The notes: generated from the letters alone by a model not told the origin. 64,000 nt of DNA from Sphingomicrobium sp. XHP0239 (GCF_039555325.1 NZ_CP154608.1:2046001-2110000), one strand, 5' to 3'. Numbered from the stretch's first letter, positions 46,036 to 55,767 are shown. A program made the numbers and translations.

Positions 46036-46994
46036 TAGCCCTCCTCGTTCCGGCTGCGCTCGTAGACTTCGAGGCGGTCGATGCCAAGCGGTTCGGACCG
46101 GACGAAGCGCCAGCGGTCGTGCGCGTCGGCGATGGCGTCGAGCCCGATATAGCCGATCGAACTGCGGCCTTCGCCGATCAGAATGGGGGCGCGGTAGATG
46201 AGGATGCGGTCGACGAGGTCGGCGCCGAGAAACGCGCTGGCCGCCCCCGAACCGCCTTCGACCATCAGGTCGTTGGCGGGAAGGCCATGAACGTCGCCGG
46301 GCGAGCGCAGGACGCGCCAACCCTCGATCTCTTCCGCCGTGCGGCTGAGGAGGAGACGTTCGGGACCACGATCCTCAAGACCCGGCAGGCGGACGTCGAG
46401 GCGCGGATCGTCGGCTTCGTACGTGCCGCGCCCGACCAGGATCATGTCGGCGCGCGCGCGTTCGCGGTGGACATGGGCGCGGGCGTCTTCGCCCGTCAGC
46501 CATTTGGACTCGCCAGAGGGCAGCGCGATCTTGCCGTCGATCGACAGCGCGAGCTTGAGCGTGATGCGCGGACGCCCGAGCACCGTGCGAATGAAATAGC
46601 CCGCAAGGCTGGCCGACGCCTCCCGCTCGCCGCGCCCGACCTCGACGTCGATCCCCGCGCCGCGGAGTCGAGCGATGCCTTCGCCCGCGGTTCGCGGGTC
46701 GGGGTCGCGACAGGCGACGACGACCGATGCGATCCCCGCTTCCGGAATCAGCCGCGCACAGGTCGGCCCACGCTCGCTGTGGTGCGCGCAGGGTTCGAGT
46801 GTCGTATAGAGGGTCGCGCCGTTCGCCTCGGTTCCCGCCATTTCCAGAGCGACCGCCTCGGCATGGGGGCGCCCCCCACGTTCGGTCGCGCCCTCGCCGA
46901 CGATGCGGCCGTCCTTCACGATGACGCAACCGACGGCGGGATTGGGCGCGGTGGTGCCGCGCGCCGCCTCTCCCAGCGCGATGGCGCGCCTCAT
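46035..46994 (-). CDS. ribD: Bifunctional riboflavin deaminase-reductase RibD
   Basis: RibD deaminates the pyrimidine produced by RibA and then reduces its ribose side chain. The 319-residue protein has an N-terminal zinc deaminase (NPAVGCVIV, HAEAVAL, and TLEPCAHHSERGPTC, giving the H-C-C zinc site) and a C-terminal DHFR-like reductase (ITLKLALSIDGKIAL, DMILVGRGTYEADDP, DLMVEGGSGAASAFL). The ATG at 46994 matches homologues, but has no clear ribosome site. It is followed by ribE with a one-base overlap. No FMN riboswitch is visible ahead of it. Confidence 0.94.
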   Translation of the reverse strand: MRRAIALGEAARGTTAPNPAVGCVIVKDGRIVGEGATERGGRPHAEAVALEMAGTEANGATLYTTLEPCAHHSERGPTCARLIPEAGIASVVVACRDPDPRTAGEGIARLRGAGIDVEVGRGEREASASLAGYFIRTVLGRPRITLKLALSIDGKIALPSGESKWLTGEDARAHVHRERARADMILVGRGTYEADDPRLDVRLPGLEDRGPERLLLSRTAEEIEGWRVLRSPGDVHGLPANDLMVEGGSGAASAFLGADLVDRILIYRAPILIGEGRSSIGYIGLDAIADAHDRWRFVRSEPLGIDRLEVYERSRNEEG

Positions 46995-47020
46995 GGGATC
47001 GGTCGGCGCAGCGGTTGCGT

Positions 47021-47347
47021 TCAGATGCCCGCCCTCTCGAGCGCGTCGTCGATCTGCTGGAATTCTTCCTGTCGTTCGCGGGCGCGCTCGTTGATCGCTT
47101 CGGCGTCGGCGCGCTGACGAGCGACGATTTCCTCGTCGGTGCGGTCGCTGTCGTATAGCTCGACATATTGGACCGAGCGGCCGGGCGACGTGTTCACCTT
47201 CGCATCGACCGTGAACAGGACGACGATGATCCCCGTCACCAGGACGGCAAGCGTGATACCGATGACATGGTCGCGGTCGGCGCTCCGGACGAAGGACGCC
47301 AGATCGGCGAACGTGGCCCGTGGCGAGAAAGAACGGAAGAAGGACAT
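47021..47347 (-). CDS. Hypothetical single-pass membrane protein
   Basis: I do not recognise a family. The 108-residue protein has one membrane helix (HVIGITLAVLVTGIIVVLFTV, about residues 27-47). The N-terminal side is basic (cytoplasmic), the C-terminal side has VQYVELYDSD and a charged helical stretch (EEIVARQRADAEAINERARERQEEF) that could form a coiled coil. It ends 26 bp before the ribD start, so may be in the same transcript, and follows tonB after a hairpin. Confidence 0.65.
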   Translation of the reverse strand: MSFFRSFSPRATFADLASFVRSADRDHVIGITLAVLVTGIIVVLFTVDAKVNTSPGRSVQYVELYDSDRTDEEIVARQRADAEAINERARERQEEFQQIDDALERAGI

Positions 47348-47362
47348 TCAATCAAGATAGGC

Positions 47363-47390
47363 GGCGGGGCCAGGAGTTTCCAGCCCCGCC
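47363..47390 (-). terminator. Hairpin terminator candidate after tonB
   Basis: GGCGGGGC (47363-47370) and GCCCCGCC (47383-47390) form an 8-bp perfect stem, extended inside by GGA/TCC. It lies 23 bp beyond the tonB stop and just before the next same-strand gene. The following T tract is weak on the minus strand. Confidence 0.55.
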
Positions 47391-47412
47391 TTTCGCCTTT
47401 CTTGTCAGCGCC

Positions 47413-48093
47413 TTAGTCGGTGAGCTGGAAGCGCAGCGTGACGGTCTGCGTGCTCGCGACGGGCGTGCCGCCACGGGTCGCGGGGGTGTAGCGCCAAACC
47501 TTCATCACATGCTCCCGCGCGGCACGGAAGAAGCGCGGGTCGGCCTCGTTCAGCAAGGTGACGCTGGTGACCCGTCCGCGCGCATCGACGTCGAGCCGGA
47601 GCCGCAGCGCCGCTTCCTTTCCCTGACGCTGAAGCGCGGCGGGATAGGGCGGACGCAGATCGCTGCCGCTCGTCAGCAGGCTGGCGGACACCGGAGCGGG
47701 AGGAACGGGCGGGGTCGGCGCGGGGGGCGCGACATTGGGGGTGACGGGGCCAAGCGGCACCGTCGCTGGATTGATTGGAACGGGATCCAAAGACTGAAAC
47801 CGCGGGGCTGGCGGGCTCGACGGTCGCGGAACATCGACGATCGTTTCGGGCACGGTATAGTTGAGCGGCGGTTCGGTCGGCGTCTCGGGCGCGGGTTCGA
47901 CCTCGCGCGGTTCGGGCTCAGGCGGTTCGGGAAGCGGCAGGTCGTAGGTGCGGGTCGGTTCCGGTTTCACGATCGTCACGAGATCGGGTTTGACCAGCAG
48001 AACGGCGGCGAAGGCGGCGGCATGGATGCCGACGACCGCGCCGATCGCGGTGGGCGAAATTTTCTGCTTGGGACGGGGTGCGTAACTCAACAT
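47413..48093 (-). CDS. tonB: TonB energy transducer
   Basis: TonB couples the proton motive force from ExbBD to outer-membrane receptors. The 226-residue protein has one N-terminal helix (SPTAIGAVVGIHAAAFAAVLLV), a Pro/Glu-rich periplasmic spacer (PEPPEPEPREVEP, PAPTPPVPPAP), and a C-terminal TonB domain (YPAALQRQGKEAALRLRLDVDARGRV, VWRYTPATRGGTPV). exbB and exbD are not adjacent. A good promoter with an AT-rich palindrome lies upstream. Confidence 0.92.
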   Translation of the reverse strand: MLSYAPRPKQKISPTAIGAVVGIHAAAFAAVLLVKPDLVTIVKPEPTRTYDLPLPEPPEPEPREVEPAPETPTEPPLNYTVPETIVDVPRPSSPPAPRFQSLDPVPINPATVPLGPVTPNVAPPAPTPPVPPAPVSASLLTSGSDLRPPYPAALQRQGKEAALRLRLDVDARGRVTSVTLLNEADPRFFRAAREHVMKVWRYTPATRGGTPVASTQTVTLRFQLTD

Positions 48094-48116
48094 AGCGACT
48101 CTCCCTTCAATCTCAG

Positions 48117-48146
48117 TAATGATACATCATTACATACTTATTGCAA
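48117..48146 (-). promoter_or_regulatory. tonB promoter with overlapping palindrome
   Basis: On the minus strand TTGCAA (48146-48141) and TATCAT (48124-48119) are 16 bp apart, with GGGAGAG before the ATG. A perfect palindrome, TAATGATACATCATTA (48117-48132), covers the -10. Fur-like regulation by iron is plausible given the role of TonB, but the match to the Fur consensus is partial. Confidence 0.6.
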
Positions 48147-48246
48147 GTGAGGCGTGGATTCTGGCGATGCCGGTTAGAAAGCGCATTCGCTATGATCCTC
48201 GCGGCCGAAAATGACCGGGGACGATCGGAGGTTCTATGGAGAGAGC

Positions 48247-49548
48247 TTACTGCGCGAGTCGATTGCGGGCGATGTCGCGATCGATGAGCGGCAGGAGTGC
48301 GCCCATGTCCGGGCCGGCGCTTCGTCCGGTCAGTGCCTGGCGCAGCGGCAGGAACAGGGCCTTGCCCTTCCGCCCGGTCCGCTCCTTGAGAGCGGCGGTC
48401 AGTTCGCTCCAGCTTGCCTCGTCCCAGGCAAGATCGTCCGACAGGATCGCCGCTTGCGCCAGATAGTCGCGATCGTCCGCGTCGAATTCGGGACGCTCGA
48501 TCGTGCCGTGAAGCACCGGCACCCACTCTTCCGCTTCTCGCAACGACGACAGATTGTCGCGCAGCACGGTCCATTCCAGCTCGCCGATCTTCTCGGGCAG
48601 TCGATCGGCCACCTCGGCGTAAGGCAACGCGTGGAGGAGGCGTGCATTGACCACGCCGACCTCGTCCCACGAGAAATGCGCGGGCGCCCGGCCGAAGCTC
48701 GACAGGTCGAAACTCTCGGCGAGCGCCTTCAGATCGTGCACGGGCTCGACCGGCCGGCTCGTGCCGATGCGCGCGAGCACCGACAGCAAGGCCATCGGTT
48801 CGAACCCGTGGTCGCGCAGCGCCTCCACCCCTTCGGCGCCCTGGCGCTTGGAGAGTTTGCCGGAACCGGACACGATCAGCGCCGTGTGGGCGAGGGTCGG
48901 ACGATCGGCGCCCAACGCATCGAACATCTGCAGCTGGATCGCGGAATTGGTGACATGGTCCTCGCCGCGCACGACGTGGGTGATGTTGAGATCGGCATCG
49001 TCGACCGTGCTCGGCAACATGTAGAGCCACGAACCGTCGGCGCGGCGAATGACCGGATCCGAAATCTTCTGCGGCTCGAAATGCTGGGGCCCGCGCACGC
49101 CGTCGTTCCATTCGATCGGCGCCGTATGGTCGAGCCGGAAGCGCCAGTGCGGGGCGCGGCCCTCGACCGGTTCGTTCTCCCTCTCCGGTCGCTCGTAGAT
49201 CGGCGGAAGGCCGCGTCCGAGCAGCACCTTGCGGCGCAGTTCCAGTTCTTCGGGCGTTTCGTAGCAGGCGTAGATGCGTCCCGCCGCGCGCAGCCGCTCG
49301 AATGCCGTTTCGTAGGCGTCGAACCGGTCCGACTGGCGGACCTCGTCATCGGGGGTCAGGCCGAGCGCGGCGAGATCGTCGCGGATCGATTGCGCGAACG
49401 CCTCGGTCGAGCGCTCCGCGTCGGTATCATCGAGTCGCAGCAGGAAGGCGCCGCCGTGCTTGCGGGCAAGCAGGAAATTCTGAAGCGCGGTACGGATATT
49501 GCCGACGTGCAGCCGGCCCGTGGGCGAGGGAGCGAAGCGTGTCTTCAT
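48247..49548 (-). CDS. gltX: Glutamate--tRNA ligase
   Basis: The 433-residue class I aminoacyl-tRNA synthetase charges glutamate to tRNA. It has the HIGH-like APSPTGRLHVGNIRTAL, RLDDTDAERS, VVRGEDHVTN and the KMSKS-like KLSKRQGAEGVEAL. It is shorter than the roughly 470 residues of E. coli GluRS, with a compact anticodon domain. Alphaproteobacteria commonly carry two GltX paralogues, one charging tRNA-Gln for the amidotransferase route; which one this is cannot be told. Confidence 0.95.
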   Translation of the reverse strand: MKTRFAPSPTGRLHVGNIRTALQNFLLARKHGGAFLLRLDDTDAERSTEAFAQSIRDDLAALGLTPDDEVRQSDRFDAYETAFERLRAAGRIYACYETPEELELRRKVLLGRGLPPIYERPERENEPVEGRAPHWRFRLDHTAPIEWNDGVRGPQHFEPQKISDPVIRRADGSWLYMLPSTVDDADLNITHVVRGEDHVTNSAIQLQMFDALGADRPTLAHTALIVSGSGKLSKRQGAEGVEALRDHGFEPMALLSVLARIGTSRPVEPVHDLKALAESFDLSSFGRAPAHFSWDEVGVVNARLLHALPYAEVADRLPEKIGELEWTVLRDNLSSLREAEEWVPVLHGTIERPEFDADDRDYLAQAAILSDDLAWDEASWSELTAALKERTGRKGKALFLPLRQALTGRSAGPDMGALLPLIDRDIARNRLAQ

Positions 49549-49609
49549 GAAGAGGCGGCGTTAGTCGTCACGCGGATCGCTGTCACGCCCTCTCGCTCGT
49601 GCGGGTTTT

Positions 49610-50083
49610 CTATCCGCCTTCGCGGCCGAGGAGCAGATTGCCGCCCGGGCCCGAGAAGTTGAGCGCTTGCTCGCCCCGCGCGACGATGACGTTGAATTGC
49701 GGCATCGCGGAGTCGAGCTGTTGTTCGGCGGGCGAAAGGCCGTTGGGACACGCCTGGGCCATCACCTGTTCGGGTGCGATGACGTTGCCCTGCCGGTTGA
49801 GGGCGTAGGCGTAGTCGATACAATCGGACCGGAGCTGCATCTGGTCGTCGGCGAACGTCACGGTGATGGGGAACGTTGACAGGTTGGATGAACCGTTGAA
49901 CCGCGTGATCGTCCAGGTGCCAGAAAGGTCGAGTTCGGCGGGCGCCGCCTCGTCCATCTCGACATTTTCGCCCTCCGTCTCGATGGCATCGGGATCCTGG
50001 ATGTCGGGATCGACGGGCGCCTCGGCATCCCCGCAGGCGGAAAGGGCGAGCGGAAGCGCGAGCAGGAAGGCAAGTCGGGTCAT
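49610..50083 (-). CDS. META-domain-like lipoprotein
   Basis: The 157-residue protein has a lipoprotein signal (LALSACGDAEAP), an acidic linker (DPDIQDPDAIETEGENVEMDE), and a domain starting LSGTWTITRFNGSSNLSTFPITVTFADDQ, which resembles the META/HslJ fold. A Cys pair (SDCIDYAYAL and AQACPNGL) could form a disulphide. The canonical GCNxYxG motif is altered to SDCIDYAY. It is translationally coupled to nadE (ATGA, 50080-50083). Its function is unknown. Confidence 0.6.
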   Translation of the reverse strand: MTRLAFLLALPLALSACGDAEAPVDPDIQDPDAIETEGENVEMDEAAPAELDLSGTWTITRFNGSSNLSTFPITVTFADDQMQLRSDCIDYAYALNRQGNVIAPEQVMAQACPNGLSPAEQQLDSAMPQFNVIVARGEQALNFSGPGGNLLLGREGG

Positions 50084-51738
50084 TTTCCGGTCCTGAAACT
50101 ATTGGTGATGGGATAGCGGCGGTCGCGACCGAAATTGCGCTGACCGATCTTAACCCCGATCGGCGCCTGGCGGCGCTTGTATTCGGAATGGAGGATCAGT
50201 TTCTCGATCTCGGCGACGAGGTCGGGATCGGCGCCGGTCTTGCGCGCCGTCTTCGCGACGGCATTCTCGTCCTCGATCAGACTTTCGAGGATCCGATCGA
50301 GCAGCTTGTAGGGCGGAAGGCTGTCCTCGTCCTTCTGGTCGTGGCGCAGTTCGGCCGAGGGCGGCTTGGTGATGATGCGGATCGGCATGACCGCGCCGTC
50401 CGGCCCCTTGGCGAGGCGGGGCTTGTGCCGGTTGCGCCAGCGGGCAAGCGCGAAGCAGGTCGTCTTGTACGCATCCTTCAGCACGTTGTAGCCGCCCGCC
50501 ATGTCGCCATAGAGCGTGGCGTAGCCGACGCTCATCTCGCTCTTGTTGCCGGTGGTGAGCAGCATGGGGCCAAACTTGTTCGACAGCGCCATGAGGATCA
50601 CCATCCGCAATCGCGACTGGATATTCTCCTCGGTCTCGTCCGCGGCATGACCGTCGAAATGCTTGTCGAGAATTGACGTCATGGCGTCGGTGCCCGCCCC
50701 GATCGGAATGACATCGTAGCGGCAGCCGAGCATTTCCGCGCATTTCTTCGCATCTTCGAGACTGTCGTCGGACGTATATTCGCTCGGCAACATCACGCAC
50801 CAGACACGGTCGGCGCCCAGTGCATCGACAGCGATGGAGGCGGTCAGCGCGCTGTCGATCCCGCCCGAAAGGCCGATCAGGACCTGCTCGAAACTGTTGC
50901 CGTCGACATACTCCTGCAGGCCTTCCATCATCGCGTGATAGATATCCTCCGGGAAGGGATCGAGCGTCGCCTTCTCGCCGTCGGCGCAATACCATCCGTC
51001 CTCGCCCTTTTCCCAGTCGAGGAGGGTGAGTTGTTCGTCCCAGTCGGGCAGCTGGACGGGGATCGCGCCGCCGGTGTTGACGACGAAACTGGATCCGTCG
51101 AACGCCAGTTCGTCCTGCCCCCCGACGCGGTTGAGATAGACGATCGGAAGTCCCGTTTCGGTCATCCGTTCGCGGACCATCTTCTGGCGGGTCTCGTCCT
51201 TGTCGAGTTCGTACGGGCTGCCGTTCATGACCAGCAGCATCTCCGCGCCCTCGTCGGAAAGATGATGGCACACCCGTTCCTGCCAGATGTCCTCGCAGAT
51301 CGGCAGGCCGAGGCAGATGCCGTTCCAGGTCACCGGGTCGGGCAGCGGCCCGGGATCGAAGATTCGATGTTCGTCGAACGTGCCGTAATTGGGCAGTTCG
51401 TGCTTCGCCCGCCAAGCGGAAATGCCCCCTTTTTCGGCGAGGAACACGGCATTGTAGACCCCGCCGTCGTGCGAATGGATTCCGCCGAAGATGATCGCGG
51501 GACCGCCATCGGAGGTCGCATCGGCGACATCTTCGTTGGCCTCGCCTGCCCGGCGCACGAAACTGGGTTTCAGCACCAGATCCTCGGTCGGATAACCGGT
51601 GACCTGCATCTCGGGGAACATCACGATGTCGGCGCCCTGCTCGGCGGCCTTGGCGCGCCATTCGAGCATGCGTTCGACATTGCCGGCGATATCGCCGACT
51701 TTCTGGTTCATCTGGCACAGGGCAAGGCGGAATTTCAT
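50080..51738 (-). CDS. nadE: Glutamine-dependent NAD+ synthase
   Basis: NadE makes NAD from deamido-NAD using ammonia from glutamine. The 552-residue fusion has an N-terminal nitrilase-type glutaminase ([22 protein letters not shown] [13 protein letters not shown] with the catalytic Glu, [14 protein letters not shown] with Lys, and [10 protein letters not shown] with Cys) and a C-terminal ATP pyrophosphatase ([38 protein letters not shown]). The ATG at 51738 ([11 protein letters not shown]) is chosen over a GTG two codons upstream. It is divergent from prs. Confidence 0.96.
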   Translation of the reverse strand: MKFRLALCQMNQKVGDIAGNVERMLEWRAKAAEQGADIVMFPEMQVTGYPTEDLVLKPSFVRRAGEANEDVADATSDGGPAIIFGGIHSHDGGVYNAVFLAEKGGISAWRAKHELPNYGTFDEHRIFDPGPLPDPVTWNGICLGLPICEDIWQERVCHHLSDEGAEMLLVMNGSPYELDKDETRQKMVRERMTETGLPIVYLNRVGGQDELAFDGSSFVVNTGGAIPVQLPDWDEQLTLLDWEKGEDGWYCADGEKATLDPFPEDIYHAMMEGLQEYVDGNSFEQVLIGLSGGIDSALTASIAVDALGADRVWCVMLPSEYTSDDSLEDAKKCAEMLGCRYDVIPIGAGTDAMTSILDKHFDGHAADETEENIQSRLRMVILMALSNKFGPMLLTTGNKSEMSVGYATLYGDMAGGYNVLKDAYKTTCFALARWRNRHKPRLAKGPDGAVMPIRIITKPPSAELRHDQKDEDSLPPYKLLDRILESLIEDENAVAKTARKTGADPDLVAEIEKLILHSEYKRRQAPIGVKIGQRNFGRDRRYPITNSFRTGK

Positions 51739-51828
51739 CGTCACGCCCTAGCTAGCGCTTATCGCGGCCACAAGGTTGCGCCGCCTCCTTTCATGGCCCT
51801 AAGAGAGGGCGACCTTCAGGGGGAACGC

Positions 51829-52767
51829 ATGACGATGAAGCTGCTCACCGGCAATTCCAACCCGCCGCTCGCAAAGGCGGTTGCCGACTATCTCGAGACC
51901 AGTCTCGTGGATGCGAGCGTGAAGCGCTTCGCCGACGAGGAAATCTTCGTCGAGGTCCACGAGAACGTGCGCGGCCAGGACATGTTCGTTCTCCAGTCGA
52001 CCAGTTATCCGGCCAACGATCACATGATGGAACTGCTCATCATGATCGACGCGCTGCGCCGGGCATCGGCCAAGCGGATCACCGCGGTCGTTCCCTATTT
52101 CGGCTATGCGCGACAGGACCGCAAACCCGGGCCGCGCACGCCGATTTCGGCCAAGCTCATCGCCAATCTCATCACCGAGGCCGGGGCCGATCGAGTGCTG
52201 ACGATGGATCTCCACGCGGGACAGATTCAAGGCTTCTTCGACATTCCCACCGACAACCTGTGGGCCGCGCCGGTGATGGCGGCGGACATCCAGGCACGGT
52301 ACGGCGACAAGAATATCGCAGTCGTCTCCCCCGACGTCGGCGGGGTGGTGCGCGCCCGCAGCCTCGCCAAGCGACTGGACAACGCCCCGCTGGCGATCGT
52401 CGACAAGCGCCGCGAACGCGCGGGCGAATCGGAAGTGATGAACATCATCGGCGACGTGGAAGGCCACGCCTGCATCCTCGTAGACGATATCGTCGATTCG
52501 GGCGGCACGCTTTGCAACGCCGCGGCAGCGCTCAAAGAACAGGGCGCGACTGACGTCATGGCCTATTGCTCGCACGGCGTGCTGTCGGGCGCGGCGGGCG
52601 CGAAGATCAAGGCCAGTGTCCTCAACGAGGTGGTCGTCACCGACTCGATCCATCACGAAGGCCTCGAGGACGACGAGAAGATTCGCAAACTGACCATCGC
52701 GCCGCTGTTCGGCGAGGCGATCAGCCGGATCGCGGACGAAAGTTCGGTTTCCAGTCTCTTCGACTAG
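51829..52767 (+). CDS. prs: Ribose-phosphate pyrophosphokinase
   Basis: PRPP synthetase transfers pyrophosphate from ATP to ribose 5-phosphate, feeding nucleotide, NAD, His and Trp synthesis. The 312-residue protein has [47 protein letters not shown], the PRPP loop [18 protein letters not shown] and a terminal VSSLF. AGGGGGAA precedes the ATG; an in-frame ATG two codons later is the alternative. The head-to-head neighbour nadE also consumes PRPP-derived material. mntP follows after 10 bp. Confidence 0.97.
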   Translation: MTMKLLTGNSNPPLAKAVADYLETSLVDASVKRFADEEIFVEVHENVRGQDMFVLQSTSYPANDHMMELLIMIDALRRASAKRITAVVPYFGYARQDRKPGPRTPISAKLIANLITEAGADRVLTMDLHAGQIQGFFDIPTDNLWAAPVMAADIQARYGDKNIAVVSPDVGGVVRARSLAKRLDNAPLAIVDKRRERAGESEVMNIIGDVEGHACILVDDIVDSGGTLCNAAAALKEQGATDVMAYCSHGVLSGAAGAKIKASVLNEVVVTDSIHHEGLEDDEKIRKLTIAPLFGEAISRIADESSVSSLFD

Positions 52768-52777
52768 GGCCGGAGGT

Positions 52778-53335
52778 ATGATCGCGGTCGTCCTGCTCGC
52801 GCTGGCATTGGCGATGGATGCCTTTGCCGCCTCCATCGCGCGCGGCGCCGGCGGGATCGCGCGTCGCGACGGCTTCATGCTCGCGCTGGCTTTCGGTCTT
52901 TTCCAGGGCCTCATGCCGCTCATCGGCCTTCTCCTCGGCGACGCGTTCAGCGGTATCATCGAGGCGTTCGATCACTGGATCGCCTTCGTCCTTCTCGGCG
53001 CGATCGGGGTCCAGATGATCCGCGAGGGTCTGGAACCCGCGGAAACCGAGGGGACAGGGAGAAGATTGACGCTGGCGGCGATCCTGACGCTGGCGCTCGC
53101 GACCAGTATCGATGCCGCGGTCGCCGGGCTGACCCTGCGCTTCTTCGAATTGCCCGTCAGCGTCAGCCTCGTCGTGATCGGGGTCACCACCTTTCTCCTG
53201 GCGCTCGTCGGGGTGACGCTCGGCGGCAGGCTGGGAATGAGGGTCGGGAAGCGCGCCGAGGTCGCGGGCGGAGCCGTTCTGATCCTGCTGGGCGTGAAGA
53301 TCCTGGTCGAGCATCTCGGCCTGCTCTCCGCTTGA
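52778..53335 (+). CDS. mntP: Manganese efflux pump MntP
   Basis: MntP exports Mn(II) and protects from manganese excess. The 185-residue protein has six hydrophobic helices in two inverted halves. The first has [20 protein letters not shown] (the conserved MDAFA/S motif) and the second [16 protein letters not shown], whose Asp residues line the metal path. No yybP-ykoY riboswitch is seen, since it follows prs directly. The -35 of the rpmI promoter overlaps its stop codon. Confidence 0.9.
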   Translation: MIAVVLLALALAMDAFAASIARGAGGIARRDGFMLALAFGLFQGLMPLIGLLLGDAFSGIIEAFDHWIAFVLLGAIGVQMIREGLEPAETEGTGRRLTLAAILTLALATSIDAAVAGLTLRFFELPVSVSLVVIGVTTFLLALVGVTLGGRLGMRVGKRAEVAGGAVLILLGVKILVEHLGLLSA

Positions 53336-53360
53336 ATCTGCTCGGCGCTCCCTATATAGG
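53332..53360 (+). promoter_or_regulatory. Promoter for rpmI-rplT
   Basis: TTGAAT (53332-53337) and TATAGG (53355-53360) are 17 bp apart; the -35 overlaps the mntP stop. It would give a leader of about 105 nt before rpmI, long enough for L20-type autoregulation, though I cannot see a clear L20 site. Confidence 0.6.
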
Positions 53361-53472
53361 CGCACACGATCTTTCCGAATCGTTGGAAAATCCTTCCGGT
53401 CCGGCCATCAAGGCTGCCGCGGCTGGTCGCAATCGTCGCTTCGCGGACGCGGAGCCACCAAAGGAGACGAAA

Positions 53473-53673
53473 ATGCCGAAGCTCAAGACCAAGAGCGGCG
53501 TCAAGAAGCGCTTCAAGATGACCGCTTCGGGCAAGGTGAAGCACGGGGTCGCCGGAAAGCGCCACCGCCTCATCAGCCACAACGCCAAATATATCCGCCA
53601 GCAGCGCGGCACCAAGGTCCTCCCGGACTGCGACGCCAAGCGCCTCAAGCAGTGGGCGCCCTACGGCCTCTAA
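53473..53673 (+). CDS. rpmI: 50S ribosomal protein L35
   Basis: The 66-residue basic protein is ribosomal protein L35: [36 protein letters not shown] and the end QWAPYGL are diagnostic. AAAGGAGA precedes the ATG. infC, the usual upstream neighbour, is replaced here by mntP. rplT follows after 19 bp. Confidence 0.98.
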   Translation: MPKLKTKSGVKKRFKMTASGKVKHGVAGKRHRLISHNAKYIRQQRGTKVLPDCDAKRLKQWAPYGL

Positions 53674-53692
53674 GATTCAGGGAGTTTAGACT

Positions 53693-54064
53693 ATGCCTCG
53701 CATCAAACGCGGCGTGACCACGCGCGCCAAGCACAAGCGGATCCTCGACCAAGCCAAGGGCTATTACGGTCGCCGCAAGAATACCATCCGCATCGCCCGT
53801 CAGGCCGTCGAAAAGGCCGGCCAGTACGCCTATCGCGACCGCAAGGTGAAGAAGCGCAATTTCCGTGCGCTCTGGATCCAGCGGATCAACGCGGCCGTCC
53901 GCCAGGAAGGCCTGACCTACGGCAAGTTCATGCACGGGCTGAAGCTCGCGGGCGTGGAACTAGACCGCAAGGTGCTCGCCGACATTGCCATGCACGAGCC
54001 GGAAGCCTTTTCGGGTATCGTGGCGCAGGCCAAGAAGGCCCTGCCGGAAGAAGTCGCGGCCTAA
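53693..54064 (+). CDS. rplT: 50S ribosomal protein L20
   Basis: L20 is an early assembly protein of the large subunit and, in many bacteria, represses its own operon. The 123-residue protein has [57 protein letters not shown] and [15 protein letters not shown]. It ends just ahead of a strong terminator. pheST, normally adjacent, starts 1.7 kb further on past two inverted genes. Confidence 0.98.
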   Translation: MPRIKRGVTTRAKHKRILDQAKGYYGRRKNTIRIARQAVEKAGQYAYRDRKVKKRNFRALWIQRINAAVRQEGLTYGKFMHGLKLAGVELDRKVLADIAMHEPEAFSGIVAQAKKALPEEVAA

Positions 54065-54088
54065 AGCCCGGTTTCCAGACGAACAAAG

Positions 54089-54119
54089 AAAGGCGTCGGA
54101 GCGATCCGGCGCCTTTTTT
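54089..54119. terminator. Bidirectional Rho-independent terminator after rplT
   Basis: AAGGCGTCGGA (54090-54100) pairs with TCCGGCGCCTT (54105-54115) across a GCGA loop, with one G-T wobble, followed by TTTTT. Outer GAACAAA/TTTGTTC sequences also pair. It lies between convergent rplT and the DUF421 gene and can serve both. Confidence 0.9.
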
Positions 54120-54122
54120 GTT

Positions 54123-54740
54123 CTAATGGACCGGTTCGGCGAAGCGTGTTTCCGATTCTGCGATCTCGTCGCGATGGTCGCGTTCGATCTCGTCGATGAG
54201 GTCGGGATTGTAGACGACGCCCCGCAAGCTCGGAAGCGAGCCGATCTCCATGCCCTTCCGACGCGCGATGACGGTCAAGGCGCCGTCCGGTTCCATGATC
54301 ACCCATTGGGCTTGGGCGGGGTCGACCATTCCCTCGGCTCGCAGACGCGAAAAGATCTCGTCCTTCGATACGCGCGCGTCCTGCATCGCGCGTTCCAGAA
54401 AGATGCCCTTGTGAAGCAACAGTTTGGGATCGGCTTTCAGCTGGTCGACCTGGTCGGGGTGCTGCGCGAAGAATTTGGTGACGATCCATTGGCAGGCGCC
54501 CAGGGTCGCCATCGCCAGCGCCGCGCTCGCCAGCGCGATGTCCTTTGCTAGGACGCCCGAAGCGAGGATGCTTCCCGACGCGACCGCGATCAGCCAGTCG
54601 AAATTGTTCATCTGCGCCATCGAGCGCTTGCCGAGCAAGCGACCGAGAATAACGGCGAAGGCGAAAAGCAGGACGCCCCCCGCCACGACCTCGAGGTTTC
54701 GGCCGGGTTCTGCAAACCAGAAGGCGCTTTGCGAACTCAT
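54123..54740 (-). CDS. DUF421 (YetF-like) membrane protein
   Basis: The 205-residue protein has three N-terminal helices (VVAGGVLLFAFAVILGRLLGK, FDWLIAVASGSILASGVL, ALASAALAMATLGACQW) and a soluble C-terminal domain with LLLHKGIFLERAMQDARVSKDEIFSRLRAEG and ALTVIAR. YetF-type proteins are of unsettled function. It is one of two genes inserted, reversed, between rplT and pheS. Confidence 0.88.
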   Translation of the reverse strand: MSSQSAFWFAEPGRNLEVVAGGVLLFAFAVILGRLLGKRSMAQMNNFDWLIAVASGSILASGVLAKDIALASAALAMATLGACQWIVTKFFAQHPDQVDQLKADPKLLLHKGIFLERAMQDARVSKDEIFSRLRAEGMVDPAQAQWVIMEPDGALTVIARRKGMEIGSLPSLRGVVYNPDLIDEIERDHRDEIAESETRFAEPVH

Positions 54741-54796
54741 GCGATTTCAAGCGCGCGGTGCAGCAGCCTCGTTCCGGTCGAACCGACTGACAATCA

Positions 54797-55702
54797 TCAA
54801 GGGGCTTCGGGCGAACGTTCCAGCCGGTCGCGGTCCCAGGTCGCCAGCCGTGCGGCGGTACGATAGGTCTCCTCGAGGAAGAGCGACAGGCACCCCGCCG
54901 GATCGCGGCTCGACCGCACCGCATCGTAGGGCAGCACCCATTCCGACAAGTCGTCCGACCATTCGCCCGCCTTCAGCTTCGCATCGCGATAGCCGTCGGG
55001 CTCGGGATAGGAATAGGCGTAGAAGATGGGCGGCGCCTCGGTGACGCCGCCGGCCCAGAAGCCCGCGCTGGCGACTTCGTCCGAATAGGCTTCGGCCATG
55101 ATCCGGTCGGGCATATTGGGAGCGCCGCCCGGGTGCGGCGGGGCATCGCGGCCTGAGAAACGCGTGACGGCGAGGTCGAAGGCGCCCCAGAAGAAATGCA
55201 CCGGCGAGGACTTTCCCGCGAACCCGGCGCGATAATGATCGAAGACGGGCAGCATCGCCGACAGGGCCTGCCGGAGCCGCGTGGCGCTGTCGGGGTCGTA
55301 GCGACGCTCCGCGGTGTCGTGCTTGAAGGGAACGGCATCCTCGATCTCGTTGGGGACGCCGTAGAAATCGGACGGCAACCCGTGCCGATCGAGCATTCCG
55401 ACGAGCGAGCGATGCAGTGCCGCAATACTGCCCGCGTCCAGCGAAACCTCGTCGCGGGTCCCGTTGTCGGTGCGCAGTACGATGGCGTGGCAGCACAGGT
55501 CGAGCGTCAAAGTGAAGCGGCGGCCGGCGGCGGCGATCGGAAGGGTCTCGAGCCCGCCTGCGACCGGCTGGAGCGCGATATGCCAGCCGTGATTGACCCA
55601 TGGCGAATTCTTCAACCAAACCTTGCCCACCATCTGGCTGGCGAGGTGAAGGATCGCGAAGGTTTCATGATCGCGCGTGGGGTCGAGTTCGGGCCAATCC
55701 AT
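54797..55702 (-). CDS. DUF5996 family protein
   Basis: The 301-residue cytoplasmic protein matches DUF5996: [42 protein letters not shown] segment, [38 protein letters not shown] and [21 protein letters not shown]. The function is unknown. The ATG at 55702 is supported by AAGGAGGG. It diverges from pheS across only 65 bp. Confidence 0.85.
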   Translation of the reverse strand: MDWPELDPTRDHETFAILHLASQMVGKVWLKNSPWVNHGWHIALQPVAGGLETLPIAAAGRRFTLTLDLCCHAIVLRTDNGTRDEVSLDAGSIAALHRSLVGMLDRHGLPSDFYGVPNEIEDAVPFKHDTAERRYDPDSATRLRQALSAMLPVFDHYRAGFAGKSSPVHFFWGAFDLAVTRFSGRDAPPHPGGAPNMPDRIMAEAYSDEVASAGFWAGGVTEAPPIFYAYSYPEPDGYRDAKLKAGEWSDDLSEWVLPYDAVRSSRDPAGCLSLFLEETYRTAARLATWDRDRLERSPEAP

Positions 55703-55767
55703 GCGGGTCCCTCCTTGCAAAATCGCGCCCGCTCCGGTTTAGCCCCACGCGAACAAGAGGACGACCC

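Noticed and set aside
46995-48246. FMN riboswitch upstream of ribD
   Set aside because: I looked for the conserved RFN core and saw none. The region is filled by a small membrane-protein gene and tonB.
50935-52767. Extended open frame ahead of prs
   Set aside because: The upstream part is antisense to nadE. PRPP synthetases start at [14 protein letters not shown] sequence, with a good ribosome site there.
52740-52800. yybP-ykoY manganese riboswitch ahead of mntP
   Set aside because: Only 10 bp separate prs and mntP, too short for the element.
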